Positions 34,970-46,658 of a stretch of DNA of 64,000 nt are shown piece after piece. How positions within the stretch are numbered: the first letter of the stretch is position 1; each line of letters starts with the position of its first letter. The notes beneath the pieces were generated by a model. The model searched no databases and was not told the origin of the DNA. It saw nothing but the letters and a program-made list of their open reading frames with translations. The DNA comes from Chamaecyparis obtusa (taxonomy: Eukaryota > Streptophyta > Pinopsida > Cupressales > Cupressaceae). The translations under genes and the position numbers were made by a program. The stretch lies in contig BSBK01000871.1 of NCBI GenBank assembly GCA_027943335.1, forward strand, positions 632,501 through 696,500. The letters are read 5' to 3'.

Positions 34970-37900
34970 GCTTGTGCAAGGGTGAAAGTAGTTTTGATCA
35001 TTTTGGTCATGACTGTTCCTCTACATAGTCAGGAAATGTAACTGTCTAATGATTATATGTAATTTTGAATGGATTAAATGCTTTATTCTTGGTAGAAGTG
35101 AATGGAAGGAATAGTGTTGGTGTTAGGTTTCATTTATTATTGAATTCAATGGTTTCCAAGATGTGTTGAGGAGTTTGCTCCTTGTTTAATGTTAACTGTT
35201 CCTACACAATCCACTCATACAACAATAAAATGCTATGTGGAAGGGATGGTTGATAGTGTTCCTTAAGGGAAGGGGGATTTTGAAAGACTTGTTATCATTG
35301 TATTGTGTATTTCCAATATGTTTGGATGCAGGGCAGACTAGGAGAATGAAGGATCACTCACTGATTGTATGATAACCTGATTTTGAAGGGTCACTGGTTG
35401 AGGGGACAGTCAAGGTCCCGATGATTGGGCCATTGGAGGACCCTATTTCTTTGTATTAATTTCTATTCAAATTGGATGCATAGATTTCTTGTGAATTATC
35501 AACTGATATGTATCCTGCAACTGCATCCGTAAATTTGCATATACTTCTCTATAGTTGTAAGCCACTTAGAGATCAAAATAGAGAAACTAAATCAAAATCA
35601 TTCTTTGTCCTATTTCCTTTTAACAAAGTCTCAACTATCAATGATACAATATACATTTGATGCCCTAAGCTATCAAATATACAAATGGCGCCTACCTAGA
35701 AGCTCACCGGGAGAATGAAGGATCACTCAATGATTGCATGATAACCCAATTTTGAAGGGTCACTGGTTGAGGAGATAGTCAAGGTCTAGATGATTGGGCC
35801 ATTAGAGGACCTTAGTTCTTTGTATTAATTTCTATTCAAATTGGATGCATGGATTTATTGTGAATTATCGGCTACTATGTATCCTGCAACTGCATCCGTA
35901 AATCTGCATATAGTTCTCTAGGGTTGTAAGCCACTTAGGGATCAAAATAGAGAAACTAAATAAAAACCCAATTTTGAAGGGTCGCTGGAAGAGGGGAATG
36001 AAGGATCACTCACTGATTTCATGATAACCCCACCAAGCATTCTTTCCTTTAATTTTCCACAATATCTCAAAGTATGATCATTATTCTTTACTTTCTTCTA
36101 TATGCTATTCTTTTTATGGTTTCGTTATCTCAGAAATATATCAAAAACATTGCAGATCTACATATAAAAGTAAAATATTGTCCATCAATTGTTCCACATT
36201 GAAGCATTTCCTCTTTGGAGTATTCTTTTCATTTGTACAATATCTATCGAAAATGGTTCTCATATTTCTTCAAGATCTATTTTAATCTTTATATTGTAAT
36301 TTTGATTAGATTTGACCTATAGTTGATTTCATTAGTATTTTATAACATATACTCCTAATGTGAAATGTGGAGAGAAAGAAAGAGACACACTAGGTATGAA
36401 TTACACGATATACCCATCATCACTTAGCACTTAAATAATAAATTATGGACAAGGAACAACCCCCTAACCTCTGGATGTTTGTTTCATGTTAGCCTCTTAT
36501 TATATGAAGAGGTAGGCCTGTCTTAATTAGGCTAACAGCCATAGTGTAGGGGCCATAAATTATGGAACCCAAAATAGTGCACACTTGTATTAAATTAGGT
36601 TCAGTATACTACAAGGGAATGGAAACCATGCAATAGTGCCTCATGGGGATGGAAGAAACCCTTCACCAAGAAGATGGTTGTGTCTGCAATATTTACTAGA
36701 GGCAAAGAACATAATTTGGTTCTAGCAATTACTCCTAGAAGATAATGGCACCCACAAAACACTTGGAAAAGATAGCACTCACTATATCTTTTATCACTCT
36801 TTTAAAGCTGGGACAATAAATCTCAAAGATTGATCAACAAATTCTTGAACACAAAGAACCATTGATAGATATGATTCATGTGTACAATAGCCAACAACCA
36901 GTTGTTCCAATCATGATGTCCAATAATTATGTTAGAAAAAGCATCTACAAATCCCTCACACAACCATAATAGATTCAAACCATGAACTATAAGAACCTAA
37001 CAATGGGACTAACAAAGATACAGCCTAAACAAGTCTTGATCATATTCCACCCTATTGTAAGGCCCAAGAAGTAACTCTATCTTAAAGCTACACATTCCTC
37101 TAGATGAAGCTCAAAGGTCAGGTAGCTGAAGCATAGTAATACTTGAATGAATATAGGAATAATTTGATGTACAATCATTTGCTAGCTTGGTTTGTGGGTT
37201 TTCCACATAATATTTTCCCTTTAACCACATTTATAGTATGAGAAAATCAAAAAAAATTGTTTTAGATTTATATTATCCTTTTGAACTAGCACACTGCCAT
37301 CAAAATGCATAATCATTGGTCATCTCAAGAAAATTCCTATTGATTAGTAGGATATCCTTATAAAAATTTGATGCGTGGATTTCTTATGAATTATCAACTG
37401 CTATGTATCCTGCAACTATGGAAGGAATAGTGTTGGTGTTAGGTTTCATTTATTATTGAATTCAATGGTTTCCAAGATGTGTTGAGGAGTTTGCTCCTTG
37501 TTTAATGTTAACTATTCTTGCACAATCCACTCATAAAATAGTGAAATGCTATGTGGAAGGGATGGTTGATAGTGTTCCTTCAGGGAAGGGGGATTTTGAA
37601 AGACTTGTTATCATTGTATTGTGTATTTCCAATATGTTTGGATGAAGGGCAGACCAGGAGAATGAAGGATCACTCACTGATTGCATGATAATCCAGTTTT
37701 GAAGGGTCACTGGTTGAGGGGACAGTCAAGGTCCATATGATTGTGCCATTGGAGGACCCTATTTCTTTGTAGTAATTGCTATTCAAATTAGATGCATGGA
37801 TTTCTTGTCAATTATCAGCTGCTATGTATACTACAACTGCATCCGTAAATCTCCATATACTTCTCTAGGGTTGTAAGCCACTTAGGGATCAAAATATAGA

Positions 37901-38840
37901 GACTAAATCAAAATCATTTTTTGTCTTATTTCCTTTTAACAAAGTCTCACTATCAATGATACAATATACATTTGATGCCCTAAGCTATCAAATATACAAA
38001 TGGTGCCTACCTAGAAGCTCACCAGGAGAATGAAAGATCACTCACTGATTGCAAGATAACTCGGTTTTGAAGGGTCATGGTTGAGGGGACAGTTAAGGTC
38101 TGGATGATTAGGCCATTGGAGGACCCTAGTTCTTTGTATTAATTGCTATTCAAATTGGATGCATGGATTTATTGTGAATTATCGGCTGCTATGTATCCTG
38201 CAACTACATCCGTAAATCTGCATATACTTCTCTAGGGTTGTAAGCCACTTAGGGATCAAAATAGAGAAACTAAATAAAAATCGTTCTTTGTCCTATTTCC
38301 TTTTAACAAAGTATCAACTATCAATGATACAATACATTTGATGCCCTAAGCTATCAATACAAATGGCACCTAGCTAGAAGCTCACGAGCTGTCCATTTGA
38401 TAACCACGGTCAACATTTCAAAAAAATGGATATCCTTGAGCACAAGCACCAATAACATCAAATAATGGAGTTAAAGCACAGGCTAGGGCACGACACCAGT
38501 AGAATGTGGTCATTTCAGTGGCAGAAATTTACAATGGTGTCATTAAACATATATGCCAATAATATCAACAAACGTGAATCCAAACATTTGAATACAGTGA
38601 ATCGATATCCTTGAGCACAAGCACCAATAACATCAAAAAATAGAGATAAAGCACTGGCTCCGGCACAACACCAGTAGAATTCAGTCATTTCAGAGAGAAT
38701 TCATGATCAAATAAAATGAAATGCATTTGAATATGATGCCAGAGGCTCGAAAGATGAAGAAATCACATACCTTCTCCCGCGCTCAACTTTTGCTCCTTTT
38801 CTCCTGCTCCCTCTATCCAATCGAAATAAAAATGATGAGG
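34970..38840. repeat. right inverted arm of CACTA
   Basis: Reverse-complement counterpart of the left arm. Repeat units of about 350-450 bp recur at about 35260-35720, 35700-35970, 37550-38020 and 38030-38400, with GCATCCGTAAATCTGCATAT and AAGCCACTTAGGGATC as landmarks. 34980-35240 is also present in the same orientation at 24820-25080. The arm holds a 647-bp insertion missing from the left arm. No gene is seen. Confidence 0.85.
36559..37205. mobile_element. insertion of about 647 bp in the right CACTA arm
   Basis: The left arm (near 26770) is continuous where the right arm carries extra sequence. CATAA flanks the insert (36554-36558 and 37206-37210). The ends are loosely inverted: ATTATGGAACCC on the left and GGGTTTTCCA on the right. 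No coding frame of note. Element class not identified. Confidence 0.65.
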
Positions 38841-39018
38841 TTGTTTCACTTTTTTTTTATCTATACTTTGAATCTATCAGAATTCTGATGGTCAATTAAA
38901 CACCCATCAGAATACCGACATCATCAGGGCCTATTACAAAAAAAAAAACCACCAAATTTGTAATAAAAAGTTACCCGTCGAAAACTTCTATCAAAATTTG
39001 GCCCCAAATGTAGTAGTG
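38841..39018. repeat. right CACTA terminal inverted repeat and subterminal zone
   Basis: The last bases (TCAAAATTTGGCCCCAAATG then TAGTAGTG) are the inverse of the left end with about three mismatches. CCCGTCGAAAACTTCTATCAAA and CATCAGAATACCGACATCA recall the subterminal motifs at the left end. A run of A precedes them. Confidence 0.85.
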
Positions 39019-39021
39019 TGA

Positions 39022-39808
39022 AGAAGGTAAAGGGATTTTGTTGGCTAAGATTTTTGTTGATGATATCATATTTGGAGGACAAGATGCCCTACGTAAGAAA
39101 TTTTCAAATGAGATGCAAAATAAGTTTGAAATGTCTATGTTTGGTGAGATAAAATTCTTTGTTGGTTTGCAAGTCTATCAGATGGAAAAAGGTATTTTTA
39201 TCGCACAGTCTGAGTATGTCAAAGAGATACTGAAAACCTTTGGTATGGAGGATTCAAGGACAGTAAGTACTCCCATGGCTACTCGACAGAAACTGTCTAA
39301 AAATGATGATACTACTAAAGTAAACCAAACTTTGTATAGATCCATGATTGGAAAGCTGCAATATGTTGTTCACGACAGACTAGATATTGCTCTAGCAGTT
39401 GGGATTGTGGCAATATTCTCTGCCAATCCTAAGAAAAGTCATATGATGGTTGTGAAGAGAATAATAAGATATTTGAAAGGGATAGAAGACTATGGATTGT
39501 ACTACAAGAAGTGTGAGAAATTTGAACTAAGAGTCTATACTGATGCAGATTGGACAGGAAATGTGAATGACAAAAAAAATACTAGTGGAGGAGATTTCTT
39601 TCTTGAATAGAGATTAGTTTTCTAGACAAGCAAGAAACAAAATCGCATTTCCCAATCTACAGCCGAGTATGTAGCAGTTGCAATGAATTGTTCAAATTTG
39701 GTATGGATTAAGCAATTGTTGAAAGGCATGAAAGAGGAGATCACTGAACTAGTTCTCATATATTGTGACAACACAAGTGCTATCAACATATCAAAGAACT
39801 TAGTGATG
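39022..39808 (+). pseudogene. copia RT second part and RNase H, interrupted
   Basis: The frame continues the RT from before CACTA: AKIFVDDIIFGGQDALRKKF holds the catalytic VDD, then FEMSMFGEIKFFVGLQVYQ, IFIAQSEYVKEILKTFGMED and STPM. RNase H begins at YTDADWTGNVNDKKNTSGG and continues, after a stop at 39608, to AEYVAVAMNCSNLVWIKQLL, YCDNTSAINISKN. It breaks at the next LTR (39809) and resumes at 49345. The opposite-strand frame 39622-39840 is a shadow. Confidence 0.93.
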
Positions 39809-42480
39809 TGTCGGTTCCTGGATAGGATTTTACACTCCATAAGACACCAATATACCTAAGACTAATTTTGGGAATGGTTAGTTTCAAATATGGGGAGATC
39901 TGTAGGCAACTGGACCAACTATAGGGACAAGACTGCCCTCTTCACTTCTGGCTCTTCAGAACCATGGCGGGTGCACCGAATCTAGTAAATGAAACACTCT
40001 TTACAACACCAAGACTAGATTTGAACAAAGCAGATAATAGCAAGAAAGTACTAAATGATAACTAGTCATTCATTGGCTCTCCATTGCTAGGGTGAAACTG
40101 ATACTACACAACATAAAACTAAAAAGATTGAAAGGATTTGATTAAACTTTTGCAGAATAAAACACATCCCAACCAGACATACATCAGCATAAAGTTAACT
40201 TGTTCCATATCAGTGCCTTATCCATTGGGAAAATCATCTAGTACACTGCAGGATACAAAGACTAGTTACTATTACTTCACCATAGACCCAAGTCATAAAC
40301 ACAAATAGCCAGAACCATACTGCTTATAGAAATCCCTGTGTAAACCTCATGAATTTGTGTATCTAGAGCATATTTTAATCTGATTGAAACTAGAACTGAA
40401 GACAAATAACACATGTATAGATAAACTCCATACAAAGAATCAGAACATTCAAAACCCATAAAACTAGACATAGATTGGAGAGAAGTGGAACTGAAAACTT
40501 GAAATAAGAATGAGGATCTAAGCCTCTGTATACACCTTGCTTGAAGATTCAAAGCCACTTGACACAATATGCAACAGATCTGCAACTTTCTACTTTATCC
40601 TGATACAAAATGGACTGAATATGTCCTACTCCTTGACTGAAGGTTCAAGATGTAACCTTGTGAACCAAAAAATCAGCAGCCTCTGAAAATGGTCTTGGAA
40701 ATCCATATATAGGATTGCAACAAGCTTAGGACCATTTAGGGCATTTTTAGGGCAACACAGTCAACCCTAAGACTACCAAAAAATATCTCAAACAAATCTG
40801 ATTTCATTTACATTCCAGAACATATCCCTTTACAAAATATCTGCATCTTTACCCAAATTTGACCTCGGATTACACAGTCCATTACTGCTCTCACCAACTT
40901 CATCAAAACTGAAAATAAACACTGTCATTGGAAAGCTCATCTCGTGCTGATTCTGAAAACATATAATACTTGTATATTTGGGTAACAAATGAGTCCTCAA
41001 CATCATTTCCCGTGAGCAACCAGTATCATTTTAATTTTTAATTTTTTCATATAGTGTTGACTTTATCAATTCAGATTTAAATATTACACAGACATTTGAA
41101 ATTTGAGGTGGGCCCCATGTGCCATGTGGCACCACCTAACTGGTCCGACCGGCCACCTCACCACCTTGTCAGATCTGCCAGCACACCCTCTGCCACTTGT
41201 CACTTTGTGATTGGCTCATACCGCTGACTGGGTGCCAATATGCCAGCTTGCCTTGAGACACATGTCATCATGTTGTTGCTTCACAGTGATTAATTTTTGT
41301 GCATTTTCAACCTTGTACTTTAGTGATGACCATTGGATTGGCACACATCCTGAGGAAGTCGGCCATCCTATCCACCTTCTGCTTTGTCATCGTCCTTCGC
41401 TGGGTGTCAAGCTCTCATTGGTCTATTGATCCACCTGGACACTATGCTTGTACCAATCTGCTTACATCATTGAGGTGCCATGTATCAACACATCACTGAT
41501 CCGCCAACTTATATGTCGAGCATCTCCATTTTTATAGATCAGTGATGTCCGTCGATCTATTGGCACATATCTCGATGCGGTTGAGTCTTCACACTACACA
41601 TTTGTCAAAATTTCTTACCTTTCATTCATGGGGCCCACCTCGCCAAGTCATCATCCTCGATACTCGCACGCGCGTGAGGTTGGTCTTTGTTCATGCGTCC
41701 ATATTTGGACACTAGCTTATTGTGGGTTATTTCTTTTAAACTCCTTGTTCTCCCTCGGCAGCGCCAATGTGGGACAAAGTTCTCACTGAATATAATACTT
41801 ATTCTTCAAAATATACCCCTACATGACAAGCGCCCAGCTGGACCCACATGAAATCGAGAGGCCCACCTCCTCTTCCTACTTTACCTTTATCGTGGGCCTT
41901 ATTCATTTTAAATATTTTGTGTCTATAGTATGAAACATCATTTATGTCAGATCTCGAGCTCGATGCAAATGGCAAGCCCCTAAAGTAAGCCACTTAGAAG
42001 ACTGAATTGTGCACTCTTGGAGAAACTAAGAAATTGCAAATAGAATGGCTTTGATAGACACGTCAAATGGGCACATGGGGGGCTAAAAATTGGCGTGGTA
42101 CTTCTTTCTCATCCCTACAACATGATGCAACATTCCTTTTGTCATGACCATTGACCAAGAATTAGATGCAAGCCTCAAAAGTAGGCCCTTTAGTTAAAAC
42201 CAAATAGAACGCAAAGTATATATTTGAACACTAGCCTCCAAATGAGTATCCTCAAAACTTGTCCGAAATGGATTCTGAAAGTTGTAACCAAATACAAATT
42301 CCAAATAAAATGCGAGGAACACATGTCCCAAGCACTATGTCATGAAATTCAATAGGTCCATCCTTAAGTGCACTTGAAACTAGGTCCTTTTAGACTATTC
42401 TTTTGAAGCACTAAACTTTGGTTTAAGAAAATTCTCTGATTAGGGGGTCAAAACTTTATGGATTTTTTAGAGCACCAATA
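39809..42480 (-). repeat. 3' LTR (element orientation) of gag-LTR element 1
   Basis: It starts TGTCGGTTCCTGG and ends AGCACCAATA, where the other LTR has ACCAACA. 2672 bp against 2681 bp. Open frames such as 40277-40585 and 41211-41499 recur in both LTRs with differences and have no domain. Confidence 0.94.
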
Positions 42481-42678
42481 GTGGCTCTGATTGGGGACAT
42501 GTGCCCCTTGTGGGCATGCAAAGAATTCATGTATCTTTGGTACAACAGACCACTCAAAATTGAAAACTGACTTCTTGCTCTCTCTTCAAAAATAGGGAAC
42601 CTTGCTGAAAGAAAGACACCACACAACTGAAAGAAAAAAACTATACAAAATATACATCACTTGCAAAGGCTCAAAGCC

Positions 42679-45600
42679 TCAAAAATGGAACCATTTCTTA
42701 CCTCTATCAAACATATGATTCTCATCCATATATGAGACCAACCGTTTAAAATACCTTTGACAAACATGGGGCCAACATATATGAATGAATTTGAGCTGAA
42801 AGGTAATCATGTACTTGCCATAACCCTTACTCTTCCGGTCACAACCATCCTCATGTTCATATCCTAGAAAATATGAAACATCCATTACCTCTTCTTGGTG
42901 TTGACTGAAAAAATAAGGTCTATCCAGTAATGCATCAAAAGAGAAACTATAATGACCATCATGCATTACTAAAAACTCACCTGGCTGAGAATGAACCGAA
43001 TCTTCAGAGTTATCCTTGTGAGATACCTCAATTATTGAATAACTTGGTTCATTAGTTTGTGAAGAAGCAATGTTGTCAGTTATAAGATCGGTTTGCAAAC
43101 TATGGGAAATCATTACCTCATAAACTGACTGAAAAATGACACTTTCCTCACAACTTCTATTAATGTCTTGCACACATAAATCAGGATCAAACAATATTTC
43201 TTCTAAAATTTGTAGGGCTGAGAAGTCACATTCAGATTCACTAATGTCCTCAGTACTCTGATCGACACAATAATCTCTGACACTAAGCTCATCAAAATCT
43301 GAATTCATACCATCATATGAATCCTCATACCCATCATACATGACATTCTTATATTCTTCACACCCGTGTGTATCATGCTCTTGCAAAGTATCCAATCTAG
43401 TTATAGGAACAGAAATGACATTATATGCATCATGCTTCATACCCTTACTAACCTCATCATTGTCAAAACACATATCTTTCGAGCATGAAAATGTAGAGTC
43501 AAATATAAGAGCATACCTCTGAAAATAAGTTTCTAAGAGGTCTAAGATTTCCTCACTGCTTAGTGAATTTTGGATTCCATGTTCATCTTCTTTGGTTTCT
43601 TGTTTAATGTTATTAATTTCCTTCTTGTTTGGAACAGGGGCTGCAAAATTTTGGCTCAAGTTACCTTGTGCAAAGTCATCACTGGAGCAACTTGCATCCA
43701 CATCATATTCATCTCTTTGTTGTTTGCACAAATATCTCCTATTCTAAGACAATAAGATTGTTCTCTTATGCTGATAAAAAGAAAGGTCTACAATCTTATC
43801 GGAGACACCATCAACTGTAGACTCCTCTTCATAATCTTGATATCCACTGAACTTACTGTCAGCATCATAATTTTTATTTGCACAAGGTTGCTCACAAGGA
43901 GACCTTACTGTCATATCTTGATAGTCTGAATTTTGATCACTAGAAGAACATACTTTTGTATCCGGCACAAAATCACAACCAATGTAAAATTTAGAACCAT
44001 TAGACATGTTGTCCTGATTTTTCAGATCTGTATATGGAAAGCAATCAACATCTTCATTACATGTTTGAACATCAAAAGGGAAACTCTTAAGTTCAACCAT
44101 ATGCATATCACACAAGTCTTTAAGAAAATTATTTTGAACTACAACTTGTGACTCCAAATTGAAATCATTCCGGGAAACATCATCATGCTGAAATGAAAAA
44201 GTAAAAGATGCATTTCTGGATTGGTAACTAGTATGTCCTTGCTGACTTGTTTCAACATCCTTTAAGAATAGGACATCTACACTCTTTACATCCAACTCCT
44301 GGAAGAAAGAACACACTTCCAGCTAAAACAAACAATCTGATATGGAATTTGAGACATCATTCAGCTTTTCATTGAATGTCTCAAATTGTGACTTAAACAA
44401 ATCGGGAGGCAGCCCCTTGCACATGTCCTCCCTTTGGCATATGTCTCCTAGACATAGTTCACTATTGTAGGGTAGATTGTCAGCATTGTTAACTTCTTCT
44501 TGATAAGAAACTGATTCCACATTATTAACAATATCAAAATCTTTAGTACCTATATCAAACCAACTGACTTTCATTTCTAGTTCAAGGGAAAACTGAGCTA
44601 CCATGTTTTCATACTCAAGTTCATAGAAGCCTTCATTTATCTTCGGATTAATAACCTCACATGGTAAATCAAGAGCCGAAAACATATAAACTAAAAAATT
44701 AGTTCCATCACCACAATTATCTGAAAACACAAGAATTCATTATTGTTCTAGTCATATCAATATTTTTACAATCACTTTCAACACATGATAATTTCTCATT
44801 CTCTTCACAAGGTTGTCCATAGATCATTATTTTATCTTCAAGAAGGTCAGGATCATTCTAGTTCCTTGAATCTTCTCCTTGACTTTCTGCATCACTGAAA
44901 TCTGATGGACCTTCATCACTTGGGGCTGTATCATTATTCGATGAAAGATCTTCCCCCTCTTTATTTTTAATACTTGATTGCAAACAATAAGTCTTTGTAA
45001 CCCCACAACTAGAATAATTAGTTTGAAATCTACTCGGTGTATACCCCTTGTAAGTGTCTATCTCTGTGTCAAGAAAATATTGTGATTCTCCACTAACCAT
45101 GTTAACTTCTACATTAGGGACATTCATTATTTTCTACAAATTCTCTTCATTCACATTGTGTTCAGAAGCATAACTTGGAACATGATCAATAGGATTGGAA
45201 GAGATGGAGACACTTTGACATTGAGTTTCATTTGTTGATTTACACCCATCCTCTTCAATTTGAACATTATGGAAATGGACTCCAACTGATAAAAACCCTT
45301 TGGCAATTTTATATCTCAAATTATTTTCAATGTCCATTGCTATCATAAAAGCCTGATGTAAATTATTTGGCTCTTTGTTTATTAACAGGAAGCTCATCTT
45401 TCTATTGAAAGCACCCAAATAAATTATTAAACATACTTGATCATTGGGTCTATAACTTATTGGAATATCATGCAATGCCTTGACAAATCTTATGTTGAAC
45501 GGTGGAACCAACTCATCTTCTTCAATTTGAATCTCCATCAAGTTGTTTAGCAGGATACTCACATCTATTCTCTTAGCAAACTGCTCCATGAAATATGAAT

Positions 45601-45895
45601 TGAAGTCTTCCCATGAAGAAATGGAATTCACTGGTAGTGAATAAAACCAAACCCTGGCATCATCCTTCAGTGTCTGAACCAGCAACTTCATGATGACATC
45701 TTCATGACAAATCTCGAAGTCTCTCATCAGATCAGCGAACTCTTGCAGATGATCACATGCTGAATCTGATCACTTCCTTTTAAACTCTTGTAAATGCTTC
45801 CTAATCTTAGTAGGAATCTCATTTGGGAAACCATGTATGCCATCAAAGCATAATGGCACATACCTCTGTACGAAAAGACCTCTAATTGAATCCAT
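42679..45895 (-). pseudogene. gag plus long acidic region, single decayed ORF
   Basis: The minus-strand ATG at 45895 starts DSIRGLFVQRYVPLCFDG. A stop near 45777 follows, then a retrotransposon gag core (45134-45727: DFEICHEDVIMKLLVQTLKDDARVWFYSLP, SSWEDFNSYFMEQFA). The same frame continues with single stops to about 44750. After one frame change it runs 44730-42679 with only two stops, giving about 1,070 codons in total. The second part is rich in D/E/S, without a zinc knuckle, DTG/DSG or RT motif, and its last 350-codon stretch is fully open and ends GKKWFHF. Capsid assembly is likely for the gag part. The role of the acidic part is unknown. Confidence 0.82.
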
Positions 45896-46635
45896 TATGG
45901 ACTGCACCTCCTCTTAACGAGATTTTCAGATTTTTATTACAAAAAAAAAAACTTATGCAGCCATAAAAATTATCAAATCATACATATTTCTCCAAAGATA
46001 CAACCCAAATTTTTTAATAAATCCGGAGAAACATGTAGACCCACAAATTCTAAAATCCTTTTTATATAGTGACTTTCTCACCCAATAGGATTATACAAAT
46101 ATAAAATATCTAATGAGAAATACCTAGTAAGTTCTGCTGCAATTTTTCTTTAGCCAGAAACAATGGCAAATTTCAGAGCTCACTTCATGGCTCCATCGGG
46201 TTTCCTTTTTTGTAGAGTCGCCATCCCCTTGGAGAGGAAAAACACTTTATCTCAATTCCTGTATACCTTTTCCAGCCAACGCAGAACTTCACTAGAATTT
46301 TAAAAACTATTTATCAAAGTTGAATACATCGTATCTTTATTTTGAACATTGCACTAATCAAACAGAGGATCCCAGAGTCGCCACTCACAACTTGGTGAGA
46401 TATTAAAACTTTTTAAATCTTACTCTTATATACTTCAATGGAAACCACTCGATAAGCAAATAAGCCGGCTAGGAATCAAAGCTCTACTCGTACCTAAGTT
46501 ATTTATAACTGATTTATAACATTAGAGATATCAACTGATTAAAATAGGCAGGTCAGGATACCAGCTCAACTTGGAACTTGCACTATTTCACACAAATTTA
46601 TAACACCAGAGATCTCAACTGGATTTAGAATCTCT
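45896..46635. other. 5' leader of gag-LTR element 1
   Basis: Non-coding stretch between the gag start and the primer-binding site. No recognisable frame. It contains an A-run near 45940. Confidence 0.6.
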
Positions 46636-46655
46636 AATCCCCAGTAGAGTCACCA
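46636..46655 (-). other. primer-binding site of gag-LTR element 1
   Basis: The minus strand reads TGGTGACTCTACTGGGGATT three bases inside the 5' LTR. This differs from the TGGTATC sites of the other elements in the window and resembles the TGGCGACTC-type sites of some Ty3/gypsy Tat-lineage elements. The exact tRNA is not assigned. Confidence 0.7.
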
Positions 46656-46658
46656 TTT

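Larger units (their letters stand above)
21588..39018 (-). mobile_element. CACTA (En/Spm) transposon of 17.4 kb
   Basis: Terminal inverted repeats start CACTACTACATTTGGGG on both strands. A perfect 3-bp target duplication TGA lies at 21585-21587 and 39019-39021, the size expected for CACTA. The host copia RT frame is in phase across the site. Inside are a minus-strand TNP2-like transposase (about 29770-34039), long inverted arms on both sides of it, subterminal motif clusters and pieces resembling host genes. The transposase is broken, so the copy is probably immobile by itself. Confidence 0.95.

Noticed and set aside
38400..38660. GCACAAGCACCAATAACATC repeats considered as part of NOG1
   Set aside because: They occur in both arms without NOG1 motifs, so they belong to the CACTA repeat and only border the captured piece.
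40277..40585. Open frame duplicated at 47127-47438 considered as a conserved gene
   Set aside because: Both lie at the same place in the two LTRs of one element; the repeat explains the conservation. No domain.
43340..44151. Plus-strand frames over the acidic ORF
   Set aside because: Shadows of the long minus-strand frame, short and without domains.
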